Below are positions 1 through 5,568 of a stretch of 5,720 bases of DNA, in pieces (within the stretch, counting starts at the first letter, position 1; each line of letters starts with the position of its first letter). The DNA is taken from the NCBI GenBank assembly GCA_031270145.1, contig JAISYD010000219.1:1-5720 (forward strand), written 5' to 3'. The notes beneath the pieces are model-generated. The model searched no databases, was not told the origin of the DNA, and saw only the letters and a program-made list of their open reading frames with translations. Origin of the DNA: Planctomycetota bacterium (lineage in GTDB: Bacteria > Planctomycetota > SZUA-567). The position numbers were made by a program, and so were the translations under genes.

Positions 1-1
1 C

Positions 2-142
2 CCAATGATTCCGGGCGACCTTCGCAAACTCCTTGCCGCCGACTTGGGGGAAGTTTCCCCTTGCGTTTTCAAGGCCGTCCCGTATGATGCTTTCCTTGGC
101 GGATGGTTGCCGTCCGGACAATCCTCCGGGCGGGTTATTTAG
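2..142 (+). CDS. Possible C-terminal end of an upstream gene (partial, low confidence)
   Basis: An open frame enters from the left edge and runs 46 codons to a TAG, 21 nt before the rplS start. The peptide begins PMIPGDLRKLLAADLGE and ends GQSSGRVI. About 60 percent of its third positions are G or C, which is compatible with coding here but lower than in the other frames judged real. I do not recognise the family. It does not resemble the end of TrmD or RimM, the usual neighbours of rplS in many bacteria. The terminator-like hairpin at 110-133 lies inside the last codons and the stop codon falls in the following T-rich tract, as happens at a gene end. The alternative is that this is untranslated rplS leader and the frame is open by chance. 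Confidence 0.3.
   Translation, partial: PMIPGDLRKLLAADLGEVSPCVFKAVPYDAFLGGWLPSGQSSGRVI
61..88 (+). promoter_or_regulatory. Possible sigma70-type promoter for rplS
   Basis: TATGAT at 83-88 matches five of six bases of the consensus -10 box. TTGCGT at 61-66 matches the first three bases of the -35 consensus, with a 16-nt spacer. Transcription would begin near 95 and give an untranslated leader of about 70 nt containing the hairpin at 110-133. The -35 match is weak and the element overlaps a possible coding frame, so this is a candidate only. Confidence 0.25.
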
Positions 143-149
143 TTTTGTT
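110..149 (+). terminator. Terminator-like hairpin upstream of rplS
   Basis: Bases 110-117 (CCGTCCGG) pair over all eight positions with 126-133 (CCGGGCGG), including one G-U pair, around an 8-nt loop. The stretch after the stem, 135-149, is T-rich (TTATTTAGTTTTGTT). This is the form of an intrinsic terminator. It ends only a few bases before the rplS ribosome-binding site. It could end the upstream transcript, or act as an attenuator in the rplS leader. Autoregulated leaders are known for rplS in some other bacterial groups, but I cannot assign this one to a known RNA family. Confidence 0.45.
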
Positions 150-152
150 CTC

Positions 153-157
153 AGGAG
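153..157 (+). promoter_or_regulatory. Ribosome-binding site of rplS
   Basis: AGGAG lies 6 nt before the ATG at 164. It is a strong, well-spaced Shine-Dalgarno sequence and fixes the rplS start. It directly follows the T-rich tract of the hairpin at 110-133. Confidence 0.8.
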
Positions 158-163
158 CGGGTT

Positions 164-553
164 ATGAATCCAATTATCGCGGAGCTGGAGAGGGAAAACG
201 CCAAAAAGTCCATCGACGATTTCATGGTCGGCGATACGGTTGACGTCCATGTCAGGATCATAGAGGGCGAGAAGGAGCGCATCCAGATATTCAACGGCGT
301 GGTCATTGCCCGCAACAAGGGCGGCATGAACGAGAATTTCACCGTCCGCCGCCTGGTTTCGGGCGAGGGCGTCGAGCGGGTGTTCCCTCTCCACGCCCCC
401 AGAGTCGAGAAGGTGGAGGTAAAGCGCCGGGGGCGTTCCAACCGGGCCAAGCTTTACTATCTGCGCGACCGGATTGGCAAAGCCACCCGCCTAAGGGAGG
501 AAACCCGCCCCTCCCGCAGCCTGGCCAAGGAAAAGACGGCGACCGGCAAATAG
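164..553 (+). CDS. rplS: 50S ribosomal protein L19
   Basis: L19 is a structural protein of the large ribosomal subunit, located at the interface with the 30S subunit. The 129-residue product shows the family pattern throughout: an N-terminal helix beginning MNPIIAELE; FMVGDTVDVHVRIIEGEKER at 20-39; the IFNGVVIAR strand at 42-50; the FTVRRLVSGEGVERVFPLH core at 59-77; and the basic end RAKLYYLRDRIGKA at 94-107. The core matches the usual length of about 115 residues. Residues 112-129 add a charged, probably disordered tail (EETRPSRSLAKEKTATGK). The start is supported by AGGAG 6 nt upstream. In many bacteria rplS follows rpsP-rimM-trmD, and the short visible upstream sequence does not look like trmD. 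The next gene starts 10 nt after the stop, so the two are probably co-transcribed. Confidence 0.97.
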   Translation: MNPIIAELERENAKKSIDDFMVGDTVDVHVRIIEGEKERIQIFNGVVIARNKGGMNENFTVRRLVSGEGVERVFPLHAPRVEKVEVKRRGRSNRAKLYYLRDRIGKATRLREETRPSRSLAKEKTATGK

Positions 554-563
554 GCGGGCCGCC

Positions 564-2036
564 ATGCGCTTCGCGGCGGCAATCCTTGGGTTGGCCCTGG
601 CCGTTATGCCGGCGTACGCCGGAGAGTCGGCCGGTGATTGGCTGTATCGCGCCGCAGATCCCGGGCTGAGCCGTCGGGAGCGTGAATTCGCGGCCAGACA
701 AGTTTTAATGCTTGCCGACGACTCGGCAAGCATTATTGTCGCCGCCATGCGGGAGGCGGGTCCGGAGAACGCTCTGCGCCGCCAGGTCGCGGCCAGGCTG
801 TTGGGCGAAACCGCCTTGCCAACCGCTGAGGCGCCGCTACTCGAGGCTTTTTTTTCCGGCGATCCATCCTTGGCCGAGGCGGCTGGCGCCTCTTTGGCGA
901 AAATATACTCCCGCCTGGATGTCGACGCTTTGCTGGCCCGGCTAAGGCGGGGCGGCCATGAAGCCTGGACAATTCCCGGCGGAATCGGGGCGGCTGGCGA
1001 CGACTGGCTGGCCCTGTCGCTTGATCAGGCCGCGGTCAAGGGGCGTTTTCGCTCCATTGTCATGCGGGGGGTGGCGCGCAAATATGCCGAAGGCGGCGGC
1101 ATCCCCGGCCAGCTTTTGCCCGCGATCTGGGACGGCCTCCTGGACGCCGACCGGGAGATGCGGCTTTATTCCATCCAGGCCGCCGGCAAATCGGGCGTTG
1201 TTTCGGCCGGGGAAAAACTGGCCTCCTTTCTTTATGTTGAAAACGATCCGGAGCTGCTGATCGCGGCCCTCCGGGCTCTGGCGGAAACGCGTTCGCTGGA
1301 TCACGGCGAGGCGGCGGAGCGCCAGGCGGCGCATTCCAATCCCGGGGTGGCGATCGAGGCGCTGGCCACCTTGGACGCCATGGGTTACGGCGGAGCCATG
1401 TTTCCGGCCAGTCCCGGAGCCCGGTCCATCGCCTCTTTTGTTTCCCATCCATCGACTCCGATCCGGCGGCGGGCCATCGAACTTTTGGGCGGCGGCAAAA
1501 ACCCCGCCGCTCTGGAATACCTGGAAGCGGCCTTGTTTGATCGGGTGGGCGCCAACCGGGCCGCCGCCGTACGGGCTCTGGCCGGACTCGGCCTTCCCGG
1601 CGCGGCCGGAGCCGTTTCCCCGCTCCTGCGGGATGGTTGGCCGGAAACCAGGACCGAAGCCGCCGTTGCCCTGGCCGGCATGGGCGTCATAGGAGTCGCG
1701 GCCAGGGTGATTGACCAATTGACCGGCGAATCGCTTCCCTTCCGCCGGGCGGCGGCGGCGGCTTTGGGACGGATCGGCGACGCCAGGGCGGTACCGGCGC
1801 TGGCGGCGGCCCTGGACGCCGGCGACCTGGAATTGGCCTGCCTCGCGGCCGAGGCGTTGGGGAGCATTGGCGGAAGCGGGGCCGGGGCCGGGTTGCATTC
1901 CCGCCTGTCCCCTGACGCCGATCCGGCGCTGATCGATGCCATCCGCTTGGCATTGGGCAGGATTTACCGGGACGATCCGGGAGTTTCTCCCGAGTCATGG
2001 AAAACCTGGGCGCGAAGAAATATGCGTTCCCAGTGA
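564..2036 (+). CDS. Secreted HEAT-repeat protein, function unknown
   Basis: The product has 490 residues. It starts with a signal peptide: MRF, a hydrophobic stretch at 4-16, and a likely signal peptidase I site after AYA (17-19). It should therefore be periplasmic or otherwise exported. The rest is helical and rich in Ala, Leu, Gly and Arg, with degenerate HEAT/PBS-lyase-type repeats. Examples are residues 37-128, 288-330, 331-362, 363-392 and the clearest, 391-423 (RRAAAAALGRIGDARAVPAL), followed by 424-450. Such repeats form alpha-solenoids that bind other proteins; no catalytic residues are seen. The C-terminus (LALGRIYRDDPGVSPESWKTW at 463-483) resembles an L-x-G...W-x-x-W ending that I recall from HEAT proteins of Planctomycetes and relatives. 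The start follows rplS by 10 nt and has only a weak Shine-Dalgarno sequence (GGCGGG), so translational coupling to rplS is likely. A perfect inverted repeat lies in codons 48-58. The specific role and partner are unknown. Confidence 0.88.
   Translation: MRFAAAILGLALAVMPAYAGESAGDWLYRAADPGLSRREREFAARQVLMLADDSASIIVAAMREAGPENALRRQVAARLLGETALPTAEAPLLEAFFSGDPSLAEAAGASLAKIYSRLDVDALLARLRRGGHEAWTIPGGIGAAGDDWLALSLDQAAVKGRFRSIVMRGVARKYAEGGGIPGQLLPAIWDGLLDADREMRLYSIQAAGKSGVVSAGEKLASFLYVENDPELLIAALRALAETRSLDHGEAAERQAAHSNPGVAIEALATLDAMGYGGAMFPASPGARSIASFVSHPSTPIRRRAIELLGGGKNPAALEYLEAALFDRVGANRAAAVRALAGLGLPGAAGAVSPLLRDGWPETRTEAAVALAGMGVIGVAARVIDQLTGESLPFRRAAAAALGRIGDARAVPALAAALDAGDLELACLAAEALGSIGGSGAGAGLHSRLSPDADPALIDAIRLALGRIYRDDPGVSPESWKTWARRNMRSQ
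609..622. repeat. 14-bp perfect palindrome in the signal-peptide region
   Basis: CCGGCGTACGCCGG is its own reverse complement. It covers codons 16-20 of the HEAT gene, at the predicted signal-peptidase site. Short GC palindromes are common in GC-rich DNA, so it is probably incidental. It lies about 85 nt upstream of the longer inverted repeat at 706-735. Confidence 0.5.
706..735. repeat. Perfect 13-bp inverted repeat with 4-nt loop inside the HEAT gene
   Basis: Arm 706-718 (TAATGCTTGCCGA) is exactly complementary to 723-735 (TCGGCAAGCATTA), separated by CGAC. In RNA this makes a stable 13-bp hairpin. It lies in frame in codons 48-58 (LMLADDSASII) and includes a TTA leucine codon, unusual for this GC-rich gene. 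The following bases (TTGTCGCC) are not a long T-tract, so it is not a classic terminator. About 150 nt after the rplS stop, it could stabilise the rplS mRNA end, mark an RNA-processing site, or be a protein-binding or repeated genomic element. No other copy of the arm was noticed in this window. Confidence 0.85.
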
Positions 2037-2077
2037 TCCCGGGCCCGGCCGCTTGAGGAAAAACCGAGATTTTACCG

Positions 2078-3322
2078 ATGCCGCGACAAAACACCAATGC
2101 TCCCGCCGCCGGAAAGCCATCCGCCTGGGAATGGTTGCCGCCGGCCTGCCTCCTGGTTTTAATACCTTTATGTCTGTCCTCGCAAATTGTGGCGGTTGAG
2201 CTTTTCAGAGTGCCGCATTCGGATAACTGGCGCGGGTTTTACAATATTGCCGCATTGTCTTCATTGCTCGTCCTGGGGCTGATTCCGGGAACAATCTGGC
2301 GGTTGTTGGGTCGGAAGTCGTGGAAGGTCCACCGGGTCTGTTTCGCCCTCGCCTTGCTGGCCTACGTCATAGTTAACCCGTCACTGCGCCCGGGCGCGGA
2401 TGTTTGGCGGCGCGTTTCCGAAAACTGGGGCCTGACGCTCCTGGGGTTCGGCATTTCCTTCACCCAGCCCCTGTGGGGCGCGCTCCGGCTCCATCGCCTG
2501 CTGGAGGATTGCGGATTCGCCCTGACGCGGTTGAAAGCCTTTTGCTTTTGCCTCGCCGGTTCCTTTTTCAATATCTTTTTGCCCGGTTCCACCGGCGGGG
2601 ACGCCTATCGCGTCTATGCCCTGAGCCGGGACGGCGGCGCTGGGATCGGTTCCGCTCTCGCCACCATCTCCCTCGATCGCCTATTGGGGCTGCCTTCGCT
2701 CATCCTGGTGATCCTGTTCGGCATGACGCTGGACTACCGCTTCCTGCTGGCCAACCGGATGCTGGCGAAAATGATCCCCTTTGTCGCCGCCGCCGGGGCG
2801 ATCTGCCTGTTCATGGTCTTTTACCTGGCTTGGGCAGGGAAGAGCGGCCGACGGCGGAAAGACGCTCCGGCGGCGGGAGGCGGCCGGCTCAGGCGGCTGC
2901 ACAACCTGATCGCCGGCAATGTCAAACGCCCGGCCACCCTGCCGCTGACCTTGTTTTACGGCGGCCTGGCGCATCTGGCCACCATAGCGTCCTGCCAATG
3001 CTTCGGCGAGGCGCTTGGGATCTCCGGCGTCCCCTGGATGCGTTATTATCTGCTTGTCCCCATGGCCATGGCCATCAACTCGATCCCCGGCGCCCCGGGA
3101 GGGGTGGGGCAGGGGGAGCTTGCCATGGCGTCCCTCCTTGACTTGGCCGCTCCGGGCGGGGACAATTCCAGGGTCGGGGTGGCGCTCATGCTGCTTTTTC
3201 GATCCTCCAATATGGCCATTGGCCTGACAGGCGGGATATTCCACGCCCTGGGCGGCCGGATCGCCGGGGCGGCCGCCCCGGCCATCGCCGCCGGGGACGA
3301 CGGCAAGGCGCCATGGCCATAG
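2078..3322 (+). CDS. Flippase-like integral membrane protein (LPG synthase TM / UPF0104 type)
   Basis: The 414-residue product is a polytopic inner-membrane protein. Hydrophobic segments lie at about 19-41, 54-75, 84-100, 116-135, 153-170, 190-215, 232-251, 287-304, 321-336 and 365-388. Family signatures are FNIFLPGSTGGDAYRVYAL at 164-182, followed by SLDRLLGLP at 198-206, and IPGAPGGVGQGE at 336-347. These match the lysylphosphatidylglycerol synthase transmembrane domain (PF03706). That family includes the flippase half of MprF and archaeal AglD, and is linked to lipid or lipid-linked sugar movement. The MprF aminoacyl-transferase domain is absent, so this is a stand-alone flippase-like protein; its substrate cannot be read from the sequence. 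The start is uncertain. A good GAGG (2055-2058) sits 19 nt before the ATG, and an in-frame ATT at 2069 would be better spaced; ATG 2078 is kept as the normal codon. The last 10 nt overlap the next gene. Confidence 0.9.
   Translation: MPRQNTNAPAAGKPSAWEWLPPACLLVLIPLCLSSQIVAVELFRVPHSDNWRGFYNIAALSSLLVLGLIPGTIWRLLGRKSWKVHRVCFALALLAYVIVNPSLRPGADVWRRVSENWGLTLLGFGISFTQPLWGALRLHRLLEDCGFALTRLKAFCFCLAGSFFNIFLPGSTGGDAYRVYALSRDGGAGIGSALATISLDRLLGLPSLILVILFGMTLDYRFLLANRMLAKMIPFVAAAGAICLFMVFYLAWAGKSGRRRKDAPAAGGGRLRRLHNLIAGNVKRPATLPLTLFYGGLAHLATIASCQCFGEALGISGVPWMRYYLLVPMAMAINSIPGAPGGVGQGELAMASLLDLAAPGGDNSRVGVALMLLFRSSNMAIGLTGGIFHALGGRIAGAAAPAIAAGDDGKAPWP
3263..3282. repeat. 20-bp perfect palindrome near the flippase 3' end
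   Basis: The half-site GCCGGGGCGG (3263-3272) is followed directly by its exact reverse complement (3273-3282). In mRNA it could fold as an 8-bp all-GC stem with a GGCC loop. It encodes residues 396-402 of the flippase, within an Ala/Gly-rich cytoplasmic-looking tail, and lies 30 nt before the start of the pseudouridine synthase gene. It may affect translation or ribosome passage at the overlapping stop/start, or it may simply be a by-product of Ala/Gly/Pro codons in GC-rich DNA. Confidence 0.7.
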
Positions 3323-4323
3323 ACCCGGCCAAGCCATTTGATCTGAAATTCACGGTCCAACCGGCCCAGGACCGGAACCGCCTGGATCTTTTCGTCAAGG
3401 CGATGCTCCCGTCCATGAGCCGCGCCCGGGCGCAGTTGCGCATTTCGGAGGGGAGGGTGGAGGTGAACGGCGCGGCCCGGCCGGCCAATTGGCGCGTCAT
3501 GGCCGGCGATCTGGTGCTGCTGCGTTGCCGCGAGCCGGACGGCGGAGCGGTTGAGGCGGCCAAGAGCATCCCCCTCGACATTATTTACGAGGACGATGAT
3601 CTGGTGGCGGTGAACAAGCAGCCCGGCCTGATTGTGCATCCCGTGGGCAAACACCGCCACGACACGTTGCTGAACGCCTTGTATTGGCGTTACCGGGACG
3701 TTTTGCCGGAGGGTGGGTCGGTGAACCTGGCGAACCGCCTGGACCAATACACCTCGGGGGTGATCCTGGCGGTCAAGAATGCCCGGACCAAGCGGATTGT
3801 TCAGGAGGATTTCGAAGATCGGGCGCCGCAAAAAACCTATTTGGCGGTTTGCCGCGGGATCATCGCGGACGATGCCGGCGAGATCGACCTGCCCATCGGG
3901 CGGGATCCCGCCGAGCGCGACCACTGCCGCATGGCCATCCGTCGGGGTGCGGACGGCAAACCTTCGCGGACATTGTACCGAGTGGAGGAGCGCTTCGCCC
4001 AAGGCTTCACCCTGGTCCGCCTGAAACCGGTGACCGGGAGGCAGCACCAGTTGCGGCTGCACCTGTCCGCCATCGGGCATCCGCTGGTCGCCGATTCGCG
4101 TTATGGCGGCGGAAATCGTCTCGACCTGGCCCTGGCGGACGGCGGCGCGATGAGGCAGGGGCGTTATGCCCTGCACGCGGCGGAACTGGTTTTCCCGCAC
4201 CCGGCCGACCGCCGGGAGATACGGCTGGCGGCGCCGCTTGCGGCTGATCTCGCGGCTTTACTCAAGGCGCTCCGGGATGGGGCGCGTCCCGTTCCAGAGA
4301 GCGCTGGAAAATCGGCTTTTTGA
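3313..4323 (+). CDS. RluA-family 23S/tRNA pseudouridine synthase
   Basis: The enzyme converts specific uridines in structured RNA to pseudouridine. The 336-residue product has an N-terminal S4 RNA-binding domain at about 22-72 (SRARAQLRISEGRVEVNG at 36-53). The catalytic domain begins IIYEDDDLVAVNKQPGLIVHP (90-110). The catalytic motif is NRLDQYTSG at 141-149, with Asp144 as the expected nucleophile. Further motifs are KTYLAVCRG (174-182), with the conserved Tyr176, and TGRQHQLRLHLSAIGHPLVAD at 241-261. Length and S4-plus-catalytic layout fit the RluC/RluD type, whose members modify 23S rRNA, but the exact target cannot be assigned. The usual H of HRLD is N here; Asp and Arg are kept, so activity is expected. 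ATG 3313 overlaps the flippase end by 10 nt, with AAGG 4 nt upstream, which indicates translational coupling. Confidence 0.94.
   Translation: MAIDPAKPFDLKFTVQPAQDRNRLDLFVKAMLPSMSRARAQLRISEGRVEVNGAARPANWRVMAGDLVLLRCREPDGGAVEAAKSIPLDIIYEDDDLVAVNKQPGLIVHPVGKHRHDTLLNALYWRYRDVLPEGGSVNLANRLDQYTSGVILAVKNARTKRIVQEDFEDRAPQKTYLAVCRGIIADDAGEIDLPIGRDPAERDHCRMAIRRGADGKPSRTLYRVEERFAQGFTLVRLKPVTGRQHQLRLHLSAIGHPLVADSRYGGGNRLDLALADGGAMRQGRYALHAAELVFPHPADRREIRLAAPLAADLAALLKALRDGARPVPESAGKSAF
4292..4321 (+). terminator. Weak terminator-like hairpin at the end of the pseudouridine synthase gene
   Basis: TTCCAG (4292-4297) pairs with CTGGAA (4304-4309) around a 6-nt loop, and five T's follow at 4317-4321, just at the stop codon. 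The T-run begins 7 nt after the stem, further than in efficient terminators, and the stem is short. If it works at all it would only partly reduce read-through into dinB. Confidence 0.2.
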
Positions 4324-4345
4324 TCCTGGATTCTTCGCCGCCACC

Positions 4346-4349
4346 GGAG
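4346..4349 (+). promoter_or_regulatory. Ribosome-binding site of dinB
   Basis: GGAG lies 6 nt before the ATG at 4356 and supports that start. The 32-nt gap holding it shows no CTG-N10-CAG LexA operator and no convincing promoter. Confidence 0.65.
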
Positions 4350-4355
4350 TAAGCG

Positions 4356-5555
4356 ATGGACTATTGGCGCCGGGCCGTATTGCATGTCGATATGGACGCC
4401 TTTTACGCCTCGGTGGAGCAATTGGATCATCCCGAATGGCGGGGGAGGCCGGTGGCGGTCTGCGGCCCGGCCAATTCCCGGGGGGTGGTGTCGGCCGCCT
4501 CCTACGAGATTCGCGCCTATGGCGTCAAGAGCGCCATGCCGACCGCCCGGGCCATGCGTCTCTGCCCCGGCGCCGTCTTCACCCCGCCGCGCCTGGAGCG
4601 GTACGCCGAGGTGTCGGAAAGGGTATTCGCCGTCTTCTCCCGCGTCACCCCCTTGGTGCAGCCAGTCAGCTTGGACGAGGCTTTCCTCGACGTCACCGGT
4701 TGCCAACGCCTGCATGGCGATCCGGTACGCATCGCCCGGCGGATCCGGAAAAGCATAAGGCTGGAAACTGGCCTAACCGCTTCGGTAGGGGTGGCCAGTT
4801 GCCGCTTCGTCGCCAAAATAGCCTCTGACCTCGACAAGCCGGATGGCTTGACCGTGATTCCGGAAGAGGAAATCCTGGAGCGGTTGGCGCCCCTGCCGGT
4901 GGGGAAAATATGGGGCGTGGGGCCGGTCACTCGCCGCCGGCTGGAAAAACTTGGCATTGTCAGCATCGGCCAACTGGCCCAATGGCCCGAGGAGGCGCTG
5001 GCGGCGGAACTGGGAAGCGCCGGCCGCGAGCTGAGCCGCCTGGCCAACGGCATCGACCCATCGCCGGTGACGCCGGAAGGGGAGGAAAAATCGATTTCCG
5101 GCGAACATACCTTCGCCGCCGACGTCACGCTTATGGCGGAGTTGAAGGAAGCCCTGCTGGAACAGGCGGAGCGGGTGGCGGAGCGGCTGCGGAAAAACCG
5201 GCTGGTCGGTCGGGTGGTTTGCCTGAAACTCCGCTACGGCGATTTCACCGCCGTCACCCGGCGGAAAACTCTGCCGGCCGCCACCTGCCTGGTCGAGGTC
5301 ATTTGGGCCGAGGCGGCGCGGCTGTTGCGGGAGCGCAGCGACGCCGGCCGCCGGCCGGTCCGGCTGATTGGGGTAGGATTGTCCGGTTTGGCCGCCGCCG
5401 AGGGCGACCAGGAAAACCAGGGTCGCCTGTTTTTCCCTTCCGCCAGCGATGCCGCCAAATTGGAGCGCCTGGCCCGGGCCACGGATCGCATCCGCGACAA
5501 AATGGGGCGGAACGCCATCCAGCGGGCTTCCCTTCGCTTCCGGGAGGGGAAGTGA
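4356..5555 (+). CDS. dinB: DNA polymerase IV (Y-family translesion polymerase)
   Basis: Pol IV copies past damaged bases at low fidelity in the cytoplasm, recruited by the beta sliding clamp. The 399-residue product shows all parts. HVDMDAFYASVE at 10-21 carries metal ligand Asp12 and the steric-gate aromatic Tyr17. The fingers follow, with SRGVVSAASYEIRAYGVKSAM at 41-61. SLDEAFLDVTG at 105-115 has catalytic Asp107 and Glu108. TASVGVASCRFVAKIASDLDKP (141-162) completes the palm. The thumb helix-hairpin-helix is at 183-208 (IWGVGPVTRRRLEKLG), and the little finger spans about 245-345. QGRLFF at 355-360 looks like the clamp-binding motif. It is followed by about 39 more residues (RATDRIRDKMGRNAI at 374-388), an ending seen in many DinB proteins that run past the motif, whereas E. 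coli DinB (351 residues) stops there. The gene is full length with no broken motif. It starts 32 nt after the pseudouridine synthase gene and probably shares its transcript. Confidence 0.97.
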   Translation: MDYWRRAVLHVDMDAFYASVEQLDHPEWRGRPVAVCGPANSRGVVSAASYEIRAYGVKSAMPTARAMRLCPGAVFTPPRLERYAEVSERVFAVFSRVTPLVQPVSLDEAFLDVTGCQRLHGDPVRIARRIRKSIRLETGLTASVGVASCRFVAKIASDLDKPDGLTVIPEEEILERLAPLPVGKIWGVGPVTRRRLEKLGIVSIGQLAQWPEEALAAELGSAGRELSRLANGIDPSPVTPEGEEKSISGEHTFAADVTLMAELKEALLEQAERVAERLRKNRLVGRVVCLKLRYGDFTAVTRRKTLPAATCLVEVIWAEAARLLRERSDAGRRPVRLIGVGLSGLAAAEGDQENQGRLFFPSASDAAKLERLARATDRIRDKMGRNAIQRASLRFREGK

Positions 5556-5568
5556 CTTCCGACGCCGC

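Noticed and set aside
46..74. Two small overlapping hairpins (GGGGA/TCCCC at 47-60 and CCTTG/CAAGG at 59-74) upstream of rplS
   Set aside because: Each has a stem of only about 5 bp and they compete for the same bases. Without comparative evidence I would not call them regulatory.
942..1898. A 318-codon open frame on the minus strand opposite the HEAT gene
   Set aside because: The plus frame has a signal peptide and repeat structure. The minus peptide is low-complexity, rich in Gly, Arg, Gln and Pro, as expected for a shadow frame.
1385..2036. Possible internal tandem DNA repeat in the HEAT gene
   Set aside because: The repetition is at the level of protein helices (Ala/Leu pattern); no tandem nucleotide repeat was seen, so it is divergent HEAT structure and not a recent duplication.
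3046..4200. A 384-codon open frame on the minus strand opposite the flippase end and the pseudouridine synthase
   Set aside because: It is antisense to two well-supported genes with clear family motifs. Long antisense frames are expected in GC-rich coding DNA, and the peptide shows no recognisable domain.
5344..5358. CCGGCC / GGCCGG inverted repeat inside dinB
   Set aside because: Only 6 bp with a 3-nt loop of pure G and C, in codons for Ala-Gly-Arg-Arg-Pro; chance is sufficient.
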